NCBI GenBank assembly: GCA_018340375.1
Contig: JAFFJZ010000120.1
Span: 1 to 64,000, forward strand
Length of the DNA: 64,000 nt
DNA from: Gonatopus flavifemur
Taxonomy: Eukaryota > Arthropoda > Insecta > Hymenoptera > Dryinidae
Direction of reading: 5' to 3'
In this document: in pieces, positions 53,307 to 64,000 of the stretch
How positions within the stretch are numbered: position 1 is the stretch's first letter
Layout of the letters: every line of letters starts with the position of its first letter
The notes under the pieces: generated by a model
Database searches by the model: none
What the model was told of the DNA's origin: nothing
The model's input: only the letters and a program-made list of their open reading frames with translations
Translations under genes and position numbers: made by a program

Positions 53307-54356
53307 GATTGAAAGTACCTTTTCTTTTGATTATTTATAACGTTACAAGTTATTTTGTTTGTTAATTTCAATGTGAATTTATTCCTGTGTATTTTTAGTT
53401 GGAAGTTTTATTCTCGTATAATGACTTTCATTGTTTTTATTATTGATTTGTTCATTCTCATAAGGGAAGTCCTTTGCATCAATTTGTTTATTGATTTAAC
53501 CAGGATAAGTGTCCGCGATTTTTCTTTGATCAAATAACGTGTAATAGTAGTTCGCGTTGGTTCTAATATTTTTACCAGTATGATTTTTCGTTTTTGTCTT
53601 TTTATCAATTTACGCAGGATAAACGTCTGCGGTTGGTTTTTGATTAATCTTCGTAGGATAAAGGTTCGTTCGTTTTGTATTATCAATACTCGTCGTTGCT
53701 TTTTTATGATTTTTGCGGGAAATTTTTGCATTTGTAGTTTGATAATTATTAAATTTTTTACAGTATCAAAGCGACTGCGTTGTGATTTCCTTTTTGCAGG
53801 ATGAAACGTCTGCATTTGCATTAATTTTTCACAGTATCAAAGCGACTGCGTTGTGATTTTTGCAGGATAAAACGTCTGCATAGGAAGGGGTTTTTTTTTT
53901 TGTTTACTAGAACGTATTTATTTCCTCGAAAGATTCCAATGGTGATCTTTCGTTGTTGTTGCTTTTGAGTTTTCGTTGTAATATTTTAGAACGTATTTAT
54001 TTCCTCGAAAGATTCCAATGGTGATCTTTCGTTGTTCTTGCTTTGAGTTTTAGTTGTAATATTTTAGAACGTATTCATTTCCTCGGAAGATTCCAATGGT
54101 GATCTTTCGTTGTTTTCGTTGTAATATTTTAGGGCATTACGAAGGAGAGAAAAACATTTGTGTATGTATTTTGAACTCTCGCATTCGATCCTTGGAATTT
54201 GATTTGATTCTCAAATTTGAAAGGAAAAGGAAAAAAAATGTTTTTATATGAATTTTGGAAGAATGTTAATTATGAATTTTCATGATTTCTTCTGAATTCT
54301 TATCTACGTGTGTGAGTTTGGTCCTACCGACTGCGCCAATAATTTTATATACCACG
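53255..54356 (-). promoter_or_regulatory. 5' leader with tandem hairpins and TA microsatellite
   Basis: A (TA)n run follows the gag start (53,271-53,302). Positions about 53,755-53,880 hold two copies of CAGTATCAAAGCGACTGCG with CGTCTGCA. Positions about 53,915-54,130 hold three copies of CCTCGAAAGATTCCAATGG, each able to form the stem CGAAAGAT/ATCTTTCG. These are candidate packaging, IRES or export structures; that is inference. Confidence 0.55.
54322..54338 (-). other. Primer binding site, tRNA-Ser type
   Basis: On the minus strand TGGCGCAGTCGGTAGGA begins 18 bases after the 5' LTR end. The first 12 bases complement the 3' end (CCGACTGCGCCA) of insect tRNA-Ser. Drosophila 17.6/297-type errantiviruses also use tRNA-Ser. 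The 18-base gap from the LTR is larger than usual. Confidence 0.8.
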
Positions 54357-54746
54357 TGTTACGTCTACGATTTCATGAAAGGAAGAAATCGATCGACGAT
54401 ATACACATGAATATAAGGACGACTCAGATTTTGAATCTTTCGCGCCCTTTTTATTCGTTTTCACTAACTAGATATGTGTATATACATATATATATGTGTG
54501 TATGTGTATATACATGCGTGTATATATATATATATATATATATATTTTAATTCAAATGATCATTCTGTGGAGATAACTTCAAAATTGAGGAATATTTTTC
54601 ATTGACTGCAATCGTTGAGTCGATACGCTTGTTCGTGTTCAACGAAGGTTCCGTTACTTTCGTAGTTCGCGCCCCTACGTTCGGTTTTCACAACTCGGTG
54701 CGTGGTGGCTTGGCTTGGGGAAGCGACGCCTATGTAGAGTTGAGAT

Positions 54747-55973
54747 ATGGCTGCGTCCACACAAGTGACATGTGAGTGGAATAAACAGTGGTGATATATA
54801 TATATATATAGATATATATATATATATATATCACATATGTGGTTTTGTGTTACAGGTAAGTAATATCTGGTAAGAAGGGTAAGGAAATTGTATCAAAAAA
54901 ATGATTTAATATGTTTGATAATTAATGATGTTTGTTTTCAGATTTTTCTTCAAGGGAAAAACCCACTGACAGAAGCTGAAATGTGAGGAATGGTTTGAAC
55001 CCACAAGTCTCTGGAGAGACTCATATGGAGGAAAGAAAAGGAGTCTTACACGGATGTAAATGCTGTAAGTATCTCAATATCTTTTTGTATATATATATAT
55101 ATATTCATATCATTATATATTGAAATAGAAAGATAGATGACTTTTTCCAACTTGTGTATTGAGAAAAAATCATGTATCTCTCTATGTATGTATGATATGA
55201 GAGTGTTCAATGTGTTATTCTAACACATTTTCGCTCTCGATACTGAATATTTGTTCCCCTTTTTACAGATTTTTCATTTTACAGGTTCGCTAGAGTGAAT
55301 TTGGGGAGTACAGTCTCCAGCGCTAAGGAGATTTCCCTGACGGAGAGGAGGAAATACTTCAAATTAGGATTCTATGGCTTCGTCAAGTACTTCAGGTGAG
55401 ATAGATAATTATACTTATAATTCATTTCTTTCAAATAGTAAGATAGATGATTTTTCAATTTGTATATTGAAAAGTCATGTATCTTTTCATATATCTATCA
55501 TATGAGAGTGTTTAATGTGTCTTTTCAACACATTTTCACTCTCGATAGTGAATATTTGTTCCCTTTTCAATAGATTTTACTTTTACAGGTTCACTGGAAT
55601 GGAATGGAGGTTTAGCGTCTCTGGCGCTAAGATGTTTTCTCTGACGGAGAGGAGGAAAGATTCCAGATTGGGGTTTTATAACCTTATTGAATACTTTAGG
55701 TAAGATATAGGCAATTATATTTATAATTTCTTTCCTTGAAATAGTAAGATAGGTGATTTTTCAATTTGTATATTGGAAAGTCATGTATCTTTTTATATAT
55801 CTATCATATGAGAGTGTTTAATGTGTCTTTTTAACTCATTTTCACTCTCGATAGTGAATATTTGTTCCCTTTTTAATAGATTTTTCTTTTACAGGTTCGA
55901 TGGAGTGGATTGCAGGTTTAGCGTCTCCAGCGCTAAGATGTTTGTCCTGACGGAGAGGAGGAAAGGCTCCTAA
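54747..55973 (+). CDS. Predicted antisense spliced gene with three repeated exons (right LTR)
   Basis: Duplicate of the left-LTR model: exons 54747-54771 (or the alternative first exon ending at 55064), 55269-55395, 55574-55699 and 55880-55973. All splice sites and phases are preserved. One synonymous-looking change lies in the first repeated exon (near 55,335). Because this copy is the 5' LTR, its antisense transcript would run from the LTR toward the outer flank at 59.6 kb. Confidence 0.48.
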
Positions 55974-56017
55974 CCTTCATCGAGGGATGTTATTCTTCGT
56001 CGTGGGAATATAAACTA

Positions 56018-56338
56018 GTGTTGGTTCATTGACAGCAGAAAATAAGTACCAACACCTTCTACGAGGGACTTTGAGAAGGGAATACGTAGTTCCCTTTACT
56101 TCGTTGGAAAATATGGGTGATGGAATCACCTGTTCGACTTGAAGAGTCGAACAAATAGTGTAAATTTAGTGTTTCGTGTAGTGTTTTATTGGTGAATCTG
56201 GTTTTAAGTTATTTGTCTCCTTCAATCATTCAGAGAATGGATATTTTTCCATTCCTGCAATGATTGATATGGAATTTGTTGATTGTCGACCAGGTGTTGG
56301 TCGTATAAGTAGATTCATCGATTAGACAAGTCGATGAA
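56018..56338. other. Cluster of perfect stem-loops (right LTR copy)
   Basis: Same series of hairpins as 39,258-39,578 with no visible change in any stem. Confidence 0.68.
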
Positions 56339-56552
56339 CCAGATTGTATATTAAGTGTTAGTGATTTAAAGTGATAGTGGTTTGAGTGTAGTGAAAACTA
56401 ATGGGATTATTATTATGACAACAATGCAAGGTTTGTGGTTAGCTGTATTTATATATGATTTTTTTATGTTTGGGATGGAGTCACACACGTAGGTTGAATA
56501 AAAATTGAAAACTTCCAGATATGTGTGGTGAATTTTATTTAAAGAATAGAAA

Positions 56553-57019
56553 TTACGAATTCTCGGGGCGATCCCCGAAAATTCTCATACAAATCACTCT
56601 TTTATTTTCTTCTGGAGTGAAGGTGATAGTTTTAATTTGATCTAAAGTTGATTTAGCGTATTTATACACAAAATTTTTACAAGTGGGGCATTTAAAATAT
56701 TCTTGCTTTGTTTTGATGCATTCTTCGCATCGCCGGGGTAACTTTGGCCGAAGATGAATCGGTTCTTTGGATGGACGTCGCTTTTGGGGTTGTGGCTGGT
56801 GGTTGGGCTGGAGCAATGTTCCTTGTTGTTTACAGGCTCCTTGGTACTCCTTTAAAAATCCTTTATATTTTTCGGTACGTTGATTTATTTTTTGTTTCGT
56901 CCTTTGCAAAGCCTTTTTATTCAAATTATTGCCGAACGTGTTTAATAATTTCTGTTTGGCCGAAATATGCTGTTTATATGCCCGTAGGTCATATTCTATC
57001 TCCTGGATTGATCGAGTCA
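56553..57019 (-). CDS. LTR-encoded 155-residue zinc-motif protein, likely a spliced exon
   Basis: Open for 155 codons with no ATG at its 5' end. Instead the acceptor TTTATTTTAG ends at 57,020, so it is probably the last exon of a spliced transcript. The first ~60 residues are lysine/glutamine-rich helix (KQKLLNTFGNNLNKKALQ). A basic, proline-rich middle (QPQPQKRRPSKEP) follows, then CEECIK and CPTCKN, a four-cysteine zinc site, and VICMRIFGDRPENS. An accessory gene reaching into the LTR recalls nef or spumavirus regulators by position only; I see no sequence similarity. Confidence 0.55.
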
Positions 57020-57200
57020 CTAAAATAAATCAGATAAATCCACAATTGATTACACTCGGGGTTGTTTAACCTATTCTAGCAAATGTAGAGTCGCGACAAT
57101 AAAAATGAAAACTTTAAAGGGATGGTGATATGATACTCATATTTTTTTTATGTTGATTAAAAAGGAAAATCTTGTGCAATTGAATGAGAATATATTTTAT

Positions 57201-58029
57201 GATCACGATCGCGTGTATCGTGACCAAAATTGTAATGTCTTTTACTGTTAACAATCGCGAGTATTGTTAACAGTGAAGAAATATCACGAGTATATTTCTG
57301 TACAAATGATCACGAGTATCATAAGAATTTTTAAGATTTGATCGCGAGTATCATATCTTGAATGTGGAAGGTATATGAATAACGTATATTCTGATAACGA
57401 CCACGAGTTTCGTTATCAGGGTAAAGGACAGAAATTCGAAAGGATTAAGACTAGATCGCGAGTATCTCGTCTTAAAACAAAGGAAAATTGTGTAGTATGT
57501 TCTGATAACGACCGCGAGTTTCGTTATCAGGGAAAAGGATTGAAATTTGAAGGGATTAAGACTAGATCGCGAGTATCTCGTCTTAAAACAAGGAAAATTG
57601 TATAGTATGTTCTGATAACGACCGCGAGTTTCGTTATCAGGGAAAGGATAGAAATTTGAAGGATTAAGACTAGATCGCGAGTATCTCGTCTTAAAACAAG
57701 GAAAATTGTATAGTATGTTCTGATAACGACCGCGAGTTTCGTTATCAGGGGAAAGGATAGAAATTTGAAGGGATTAAGACTAGATCGCGAGTATCTCGTC
57801 TTAAAACAAGGAAAATTGTATAGTATGTTCTGATAACGACCGCGAGTTTCGTTATCAGGGGAAAGGATAGAAATTTGAAGGGATTAAGACTAGATCGCGA
57901 GTATCTCGTCTTAAAACAAGGAAAATTGTAAAGTATGTTCTGATAACGAACGCGAGTTTCGTTATCAGGGAAAAGGATAGAAATTTGAAGGGATTAAGAA
58001 GGAATAAAATCGCGTGTATTTTATCCTTT
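57201..58029. other. Conserved-loop hairpin array (right LTR copy)
   Basis: The same hairpin order as 40,439-41,269, with the same loops (YCRCGAGTW). One unit lacks one or two G residues between hairpins, but no stem is broken. Confidence 0.82.
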
Positions 58030-59647
58030 TGAACTTACTTTGTGGTTTTTGATGAATAAAACTTCCCAATTAAATGATGGTTGAATATATTTGAAAATTA
58101 TCAAGTACAAGGAACTTAACTTTGAGATTATAACGTAATATTTTGAATTGAACTATAATAGTAAATGTATATAAGTTGTGAAAAATTTGAGAGTGAGTGA
58201 GTGAGTGTGTGTCAAAGGGCACGAGGTGGCTCCTTATATACTGTTCTGGGAGCTGCCCTCCAAGTGGGGGTCAGTTGTTTAAGAAAGAAGGAAATATGTT
58301 TTCATTCTTTCTATGGCTCGACAGTTTTTTTCATATAGGTTTTCCTACGTATCAATGCTTCTTGTGTTCGCATAGCTTTTCCTCGTAGACTCAAGTTAAA
58401 AATAATAGATTTTCTAATAATAATTGTTCAAAATTACAATGATAATGATCTCATATAATATATTTGTTGGTCTTTCATAGTTTGAATAGATTTTCCCAAT
58501 GAGAAGCAACATAGAAATTGTTGAATCATAATTTAAATGTTTTTGAATAGTTTCTTGAACCTTGTTACATCCTAGTTATATATTTGTTATAAAAATATCA
58601 TGGAGATATTCTATTGAGTAATATTCATCAAAAATATGATTCAATACAATTGAATATTTTCAGAATTCGTTTAAATTTGTGAAAAATATGTTTTAAATAT
58701 TGCTCAAGTTGGAAAAAAACCATTTTCAATGTATTATATCTATCTATAGCTTCATTTGGGAATTCTAGTCAATATTAAAAATGTAATCTGAACAGTTTAT
58801 ATTAGATTTTGTAACTCTATTGCATAGATTAATTCTTATCCAAAGTTTGGGGGTTGAATCATATTGTTAAAGAAAATATACAGTTGATAATAACTAATAC
58901 TTAAGAATCTGAATTTGGTTATAATTATTGCCCAATAATATTGCATATCTAAAAATTATTTCTGAAAGTATACATAGAGTTAGGAATGCATGGGTTGACG
59001 TCACATGCGAGGTATCGAAACAGCACAGGCATTGTTCTGGTCTCGAGTTTTTTATAAACGCTTTTCCGTAGCGCACAGGAGTTTCCTTCGAATCTGTCAC
59101 CCAAATGTATACAGAATTTGTATACATTCCGACGTACTTTCAAAAACAATTCAAAGGCGTAGGGAAAGAATATATTTTAAAATATTCGCATTTTTCATTG
59201 AATAGTGATTGAAATTTAAAATTATATAATATATATAAATATATATATATATATGTATATAATTATCTATGTGTATATATATATATATATATATAAAGAA
59301 AATACGAATTATGAGAGAAAAAAAAAGAATATATATATATCATGAATGAATGAAAATTACATAACGCAAAAATTTAATTTATATATATTGTTGTATGAAT
59401 TAATTGAAGAACTTTACATGAAAGATTGTTACTTGCATGTAATTGGATTGTTACATAGATATATTAGAACCAATTGAAATCATGATTCAAATATAATTTT
59501 CCTAATTATGAGATTGTTATTACATGTTATGTAATTTTGATATAATATTTATATAACAATGTTATATGAGTAAAAAATATAAATATATCTATATCCTGAT
59601 AGAAGAGAGACAAAAAAAAAGTGCGAAAAAAAGATGAGGATGTTACA
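58030..59647. other. AT-rich end of the right LTR
   Basis: Counterpart of 41,270-42,887 with about six substitutions. Microsatellite TA tracts lie at about 59,225-59,295. Nothing else is recognised. Confidence 0.4.
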
Positions 59648-59651
59648 GTAT
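59648..59651. repeat. GTAT target duplication, right copy
   Basis: GTAT follows the LTR end TGTTACA. Removing one copy and the element rejoins the foldback unit at GTATCTTCTCA. Confidence 0.8.
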
Positions 59652-60700
59652 CTTCTCACATTCCCCGCGGGCACGTTGGGAGTTCCCGGCGATGTCGACA
59701 GAGTTCTGAGCAGTTATCATGATTTGGAGCGGGGAACTGTGAGACTTGCACCCTGAACTCAAAGCAATTAGACCAGAACTGCGATGTCATAGGATTCTGA
59801 CGGGACGCTGAATTTCGCGAATTGTGATGGCAGTTCCGGGGAGTTCTCTCAGAGTTCTAGACCTTTGCACGAGAGTTCTGATCAATTACAACTCGAGAGA
59901 TGTGAGCACTCTCATTATTTGACTCAGAACTCTCAATGCTTGAGCCAGAACTGTGGGAAGACCGTTTCTGTTTGATTTCATGTTCGTGGTATCTTCTTAC
60001 ATTCCTCGCGGACACGTTGGGAGTTCCCGGCGTTGTCGACAGATTTCTGAGCAGTTATCATGATTTGGAGCGGGAACTGTGAGACTTGCACCCAGAACTC
60101 AAGGCGATTAGACCAGAACTGCGATGTCATAGGATTCTTACGTGACACTGAATTTCGCGAATTGTGTTGGCAGTTCCGGGGAGTTCTCTCAGAGTTCTGG
60201 GTCTTCACACAAGAGTTCTGATTAATTCCAACCCGAAAAATGTGAGAACTCTCATTATTTGATTCAGAACCCTCAATGCTTGAGTAAGAACTGTGGGAAG
60301 ACCGTTTCTGTTTGATTTCATGTTTGTGGTATCTTCTCATAGTTTTCCGCGGACATGTTGGGAGTTCTCGGCGATGTCGACAGAGTTCTGAGCAGTTTTC
60401 ATGATTTGGAGCTGGGAACTGTGACACTCGCACCCAGAACTCAAAGCGATTAGACCAGAACTGCGATGTCATAGGATTCTTACGGGACGCTGAATTTCGC
60501 GAATTGTGATGGCTGTTCCGGAGATTCCCAACAAAGCTCTGAATCTTTGGACGAGAGTTCTCATCAATTCCAACCTGAAACATCTAGGAACTCTCGCTAT
60601 TAGGCCGAGAATTCTTAATACTCGGAGAGAACTGTGGGAGGATCATTCTTCTTCATTCTTCAGCTGCGTGGCAAGTTCTCAGAGTTCTCACTGAAATGTT
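59652..60700. repeat. ~341-bp tandem array, right arm, outer part
   Basis: Three units with landmarks near 59,960, 60,300 and 60,640 continue the array broken at 37,594. They mirror 28,500-29,550 of the left arm. Confidence 0.85.
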
Positions 60701-61777
60701 CAGAGTTCCGCGCTATGTCAATCGAGTTCTGAGGATTCATCAGGATTTCGAACAGGGAACTCTGAGACCTGGACCCAGAACTCAAATCGATTGGACCAGA
60801 ATTGCAATGTCATAGATTTTTCACGAGTCCCTGCATTTTGTCATTTGCGATGCCAGCTCCGCGGAGTTCTCTCAGGGTTCCGGATCTTTGCACAAGAATT
60901 TTGATCAATTCCAACTTGAAAACTCCAAGAACCCTCACTATTCAACTCTGATTCCCCAATACTTGAGTGAACACTGTGGGTAGATTGTTTTTGTTTAGGT
61001 CATGTTTAGTGGAATGTTCTGATAGTTCTCGCGGATACGTTGGGAGTTCTCAGCTATGTTAATCGTGTTGTGAGCATTCATCATGATCCGGAGCAGAGAA
61101 CTCTGCAAAGTGACTCCATAACTCAAAGCCATTGGACGACAACTACGATGGGATACACGTCTCACGAGACGCTGAACTTTTCCATCCGCTATGTCAGTTC
61201 TGAGGATTCCTCCCAGAGTTCCCGCTCTTTGGACAGAAGTTATGAGTCATCCCCATCTGAAAAAGCCCAGAACTATCACTATCCAACCCAGAACTCTCAT
61301 CATCGTGTGAGCACTATGCGCAGACCGCTTTTCTCACGTGAAATATATACAGCTTCTTTCTCGTGTACCCCAATCCTCATAGATGCCTTGTTCCTCGGAG
61401 AACTCTTGGGAGAACTCCAACCCATTATAATCTGCATCCAGAACTCCTCACCATACCACTGTTCCAAAAATTTGGGGTGCTGTCGGAAAAATAATCTTCC
61501 TTCTAATTCCCCGTCTATGTCAGAACTATCCCCAAAATCTATCAGGAACTCTAGAACTCTATTCGTAGATACCAGAACTATACCGATACTGACCATTTTT
61601 CTCATATGGGGTGCAGCGTCAATTTAGCACCTCATTTTTTTGAAAAAAAAATTTTTTGCATATATGACCAGAACTATTTTCAAAACTGATTGAGAACTGT
61701 AGAACTATGCTAGACGCATCCAGAACTCTATCGAAAAAATTTTTTTTGTATATATGTGGTGCCAACTTGACAGGCAC
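60700..61777. repeat. Outer right terminal segment of the foldback arm
   Basis: The inverse of 27,425-28,500 at near identity. Ends GGTGCCAACTTGACAGGCAC, with one base different from the left terminus (CGGCACC against TGGCACC). Confidence 0.78.
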
Positions 61778-61786
61778 GTGTTACAA
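61778..61786. repeat. 9-bp target duplication of the foldback element, right copy
   Basis: GTGTTACAA, identical to 27,416-27,424. Confidence 0.85.
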
Positions 61787-62350
61787 ATATGTGGCTAAAA
61801 TTTCATAAGGATTGGTTCAGTACTTTCTGAGATTTTATGAATTGCGAGTTTTTTTGAGAATTTATGTTTCACTATCATTTCCACGTATAAAAATTACCTA
61901 AAATAAATAAAAGTAATTTTTTCATGTATTTCGAGAGGTTGCCGAAGTTTGAATCGTTTATTGAAACGAATTGGTAATCGAATAACGAAATACTCAGGTG
62001 TTAAAGACCCAAAATCTTGGAGTTCGAACGATGTTTTCAGTTCCAAGGAGTTAATTCGAGAAGATAAACACCGATCATTTATCAGACTTTGTGAGTTTGA
62101 GTTTTCGTTTCGTCTCTATAAACGATTCAAACTTGAAGAACATGATTTCGAGAGCGTATTTATTAAGCGTAACAACTTTTACATCAATATCTATAATATG
62201 AATGTAGCAAAAGAATTCATGAAAGAATTTTTTTTCCAGCGTCCAAAGTGGGTAGACTTTTTAAATCGTTCACCTAACAGCACCAACACGTTTCAGATAT
62301 CTTTCTGAAACTTAACTTTGTAAACTTGGAATGATTTCAGTTACGTGTTG
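61787..62350. repeat. Right outer flank, inverted homologue of 26,991-27,255
   Basis: Carries ATATGTGGCTAAAATTTC, GCGTATTTATTAAGCGTAAC and GCGTCCAAAGTGGGTAGA, all found inverted in the left flank. A 119-codon frame at 61,949-62,308 overlaps this dispersed repeat and is not treated as a gene. GTTTGAATCGTTTATTGAAACG near 61,940 recurs near 960 and 63,450. Confidence 0.6.
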
Positions 62351-62684
62351 AGAGCTGCGTGATACCTTTCAGGTACATTGCAAAAAGGTGTAAACGTCCG
62401 CCTAAATTCATCACAGAATACATATCTGAAACTGTGCAGAAACGTATGAGGTACGAATATTATATATATTGAGAGGTGATATTTACCATTTAGTTACCTG
62501 TTCAGGGTGTCGAGCACAAAGCTTGTGTCAAATTCCCGGGTTTCCCAGGTGGGAAAATGAAGATTTCCCGGGTATTTTTTCAAACTGTATTACCCGTGTT
62601 TTCTGGGTATTTTCCATGGCTATGGAAGAGAAGCCAAATTTTGAAGTAATGTTGACTTTTTTCAGTCAGTTTTCTTCAATCTAA
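62351..62684. other. AT-rich spacer
   Basis: Contains a short self-similar patch (TTCCCGGGTTTCCCAGG, then TTTCCCGGGTATTTT). No gene is supported. Confidence 0.4.
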
Positions 62685-62909
62685 TACACTCAGAGAAAAA
62701 TTACTTCAGATAAAGAAACCAATTCTTTCAATAGCGACAAACAAATACTCCTTCCATTCAAACGCATATCTATTCGTTCTGAAATATGTTTTATTAATTC
62801 ACTTAAATGTTCATCGGCACGATAAAATATGAATCAGATAAAAAAAAATTTATTTTTCATTATTCAGAGAAATGGTTTCTTGGTCTGAAGTAATTTTTTT
62901 CTCAGTGTA
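62685..62909. mobile_element. Mariner-like palindromic MITE
   Basis: The ends TACACTCAGAGAAAAATTAC and GTAATTTTTTTCTCAGTGTA are TA-bounded and inverted, with further pairing of TTCAGATAAAGAAACCA. The loop is AT-rich. Confidence 0.7.
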
Positions 62910-64000
62910 CGGTCGAAAAAATAGTTCACTTGAATATGGACCTAATCAGGATTGCCAGATGTGGAGAGTTAGCGCCACACTGGAGGTTTCTTGATAATTT
63001 TTGACGATTTTCCATAGTTGTTTGACTGCTGACTGTTCACTTGAAAGAAATATCGATAAAAAGTTGAAAATTCCCAGGGATGAATATTTAGAGATTTACA
63101 AAGGACTTTCAAGAATAGCAACTTGAAATTTGAAAAAGAAATTCACTTCAAACTTTTTTCGCTATAAGGCATATGAGGATTTTTTTGACTTCCAATGTCC
63201 AGGTGGTGAAACGTTTCATCTATTATCCTACAATCTTGAACCTCATGGCATATGCATTTGATCACATTTCATTAATCAGATTTCACTTGGTTCAAGTAAA
63301 TTTTATTTGGAATGAATAAAAATCTATTTCGGAATGAAATAAATTTTTCATATCGTTCAAATCGAACCCTCTTAGGTTCATATAGGTATATGATTGACCT
63401 TCGGTGTAACATCAACTAGGATTTCATACTCTGTATACATATTATTGAAATTTGAATCGTTCATTGAAACGAATTTGCAATGGAATCCAAATGTATTGCG
63501 ACATGAATATCGGTTGTTTGGTTTCTGCAGCAACATTCTCAATCGCTACTTTTTATTCATAGGAATTTATTTTGCAACATTTTTCAATTATTTCCCGAGT
63601 GGAAATTCATATTGGTTGTTCGGTCAGGACCAGACCTGGGAAACCTTATCTTAAATCAGGACCCAATATGGAATACAACGCACTGTTGCATCAGAGCTCG
63701 ATGTAATGAACGTTGGTAAGACATCCCAGGTGACAAACCTATCAGGGACAGATTTGGTTAACCCTAATCAGCCGTGCCAAATTATGGCCTCAGTAGGACT
63801 AAATCTTATGGGCCGAAATGAGATGTGCCCTATCACTGCCCGATCGGGCCCATATCGAACATGAGGCTGGCCATACACTGTTTCTACTCGGGTTTGACCT
63901 CTTCAGTAAACGATTCAAACTTCAATGATATCCCTACGTTATGCGTGCAGGTCTTACCCAGACAGCACATAACGTTTATCTTTCTGGGAATGTATTTGGT
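62910..64000. other. Right end of window, dispersed repeats only
   Basis: Positions 63,290-63,370 hold TTCAAGTAAATTTTATTTGG-type repeats related to 1,425-1,615. TTTGAATCGTTCATTGAAAC at about 63,450 and AAACGATTCAAACTTC at about 63,906 are copies of the small family in the left end of the window. The last 350 bp are less AT-rich but show no exon. Confidence 0.4.

Larger units (their letters stand above)
37599..59647 (-). mobile_element. 22-kb envelope-bearing Ty3/gypsy provirus
   Basis: Complete structure: 5.29-kb LTRs with TG...CA ends, a GTAT duplication, a tRNA-Ser primer site, a polypurine tract, and gag-pol-accessory-env order on the minus strand. Internal length is about 11.5 kb. pol is Ty3/gypsy type and resembles errantiviruses. 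The LTRs are far longer than the few hundred bases usual for insect gypsy elements and carry their own reading frames. The inserted copy has in-frame TGA codons in gag and pol and a frame change in protease, so it is probably not self-sufficient; env is open throughout. It is inserted in the right arm of the foldback element. Confidence 0.85.
54357..59647 (-). repeat. LTR, 5' copy for the minus-strand element
   Basis: 5,291 bp, matching 37,599-42,887 almost base for base. Visible differences include single substitutions (for example near 55,335, 56,564, 58,380 and 59,205), one extra T near 56,917, and small changes in the TA and hairpin arrays. Followed directly by the GTAT duplication. Confidence 0.9.
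27425..61777. mobile_element. Foldback (Mutator/FB-like) element with USP-like core
   Basis: The termini are inverted (GTGCCTGTCAAGTYGGCACC at both ends, itself hairpin-forming) and flanked by the 9-bp duplication GTGTTACAA. The left arm is 27,425-35,088, the loop 35,089-35,381 and the right arm 35,382-61,777. The right arm is interrupted by a 22-kb retroelement plus its 4-bp duplication. Without it the element is about 12.3 kb. The arms are mainly ~341-bp tandem units rich in AGTTCT/AGAACT. Long tandem-repeat arms and a 9-bp duplication are the signature of Drosophila FB and Mutator-like elements. No transposase is visible, so movement would need help in trans. Confidence 0.8.

Noticed and set aside
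61949..62308. 119-codon ORF in the right flank
   Set aside because: It overlaps a dispersed repeat that is mirrored and broken in the left flank; no recognisable domain.

Overview
The window is nuclear DNA of an insect-like animal. The evidence is AT-rich sequence, split genes with GT-AG introns, a BEN-domain gene, dozens of palindromic MITEs and a Ty3/gypsy provirus primed by tRNA-Ser. I cannot name the order from sequence alone.

Positions 1-26,900 hold three host gene pieces among many small elements. A plus-strand BEN-domain gene occupies about 1.1-5.7 kb in four exons that join in frame; its 5' end lies off the window. A GC-rich, CpG-rich island at 10.1-11.3 kb looks like a promoter with a first coding exon. 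A minus-strand gene runs from 25,604 to 18,789 in four exons. It encodes a basic N terminus, an Ala/Pro/Ser/Val 7-residue repeat built on a 21-bp minisatellite, and a Gln/Pro tract. Its 4.6-kb intron is packed with alternating palindromic repeats.

Positions 27,425-61,777 are one foldback (Mutator/FB-like) element. It has a perfect 9-bp target duplication (GTGTTACAA) and arms made of about 341-bp tandem units, roughly 19 in the left arm and 9 in the right. A 293-bp central loop lies between the arms. The innermost 350 bp of both arms, together with the loop, encode the C-terminal half of a ubiquitin-specific-protease-like domain.

A 22,049-bp endogenous retrovirus-like Ty3/gypsy element (37,599-59,647, coding on the minus strand, GTAT target duplication) sits inside the right arm. 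It has 5.29-kb LTRs, a tRNA-Ser primer site, a polypurine tract, gag with eight CCHC knuckles, pol, two or more accessory ORFs and an intact 662-residue envelope gene. The envelope looks like a chuvirus/mononegavirus-type glycoprotein. gag and pol are interrupted (two in-frame TGA codons and one frame change) although the LTRs are almost identical.

The most unusual sequences are inside the LTRs. There is an array of about 17 hairpins with different stems but one conserved 9-nt loop (consensus YCRCGAGTW), and a second cluster of perfect hairpins. There is also a sense ORF with a CxxC zinc motif behind a splice acceptor. On the opposite strand lies a predicted spliced antisense gene built from three tandemly duplicated exons whose phases all match. 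Outside the foldback element (61,787-64,000) there are only short dispersed repeats.
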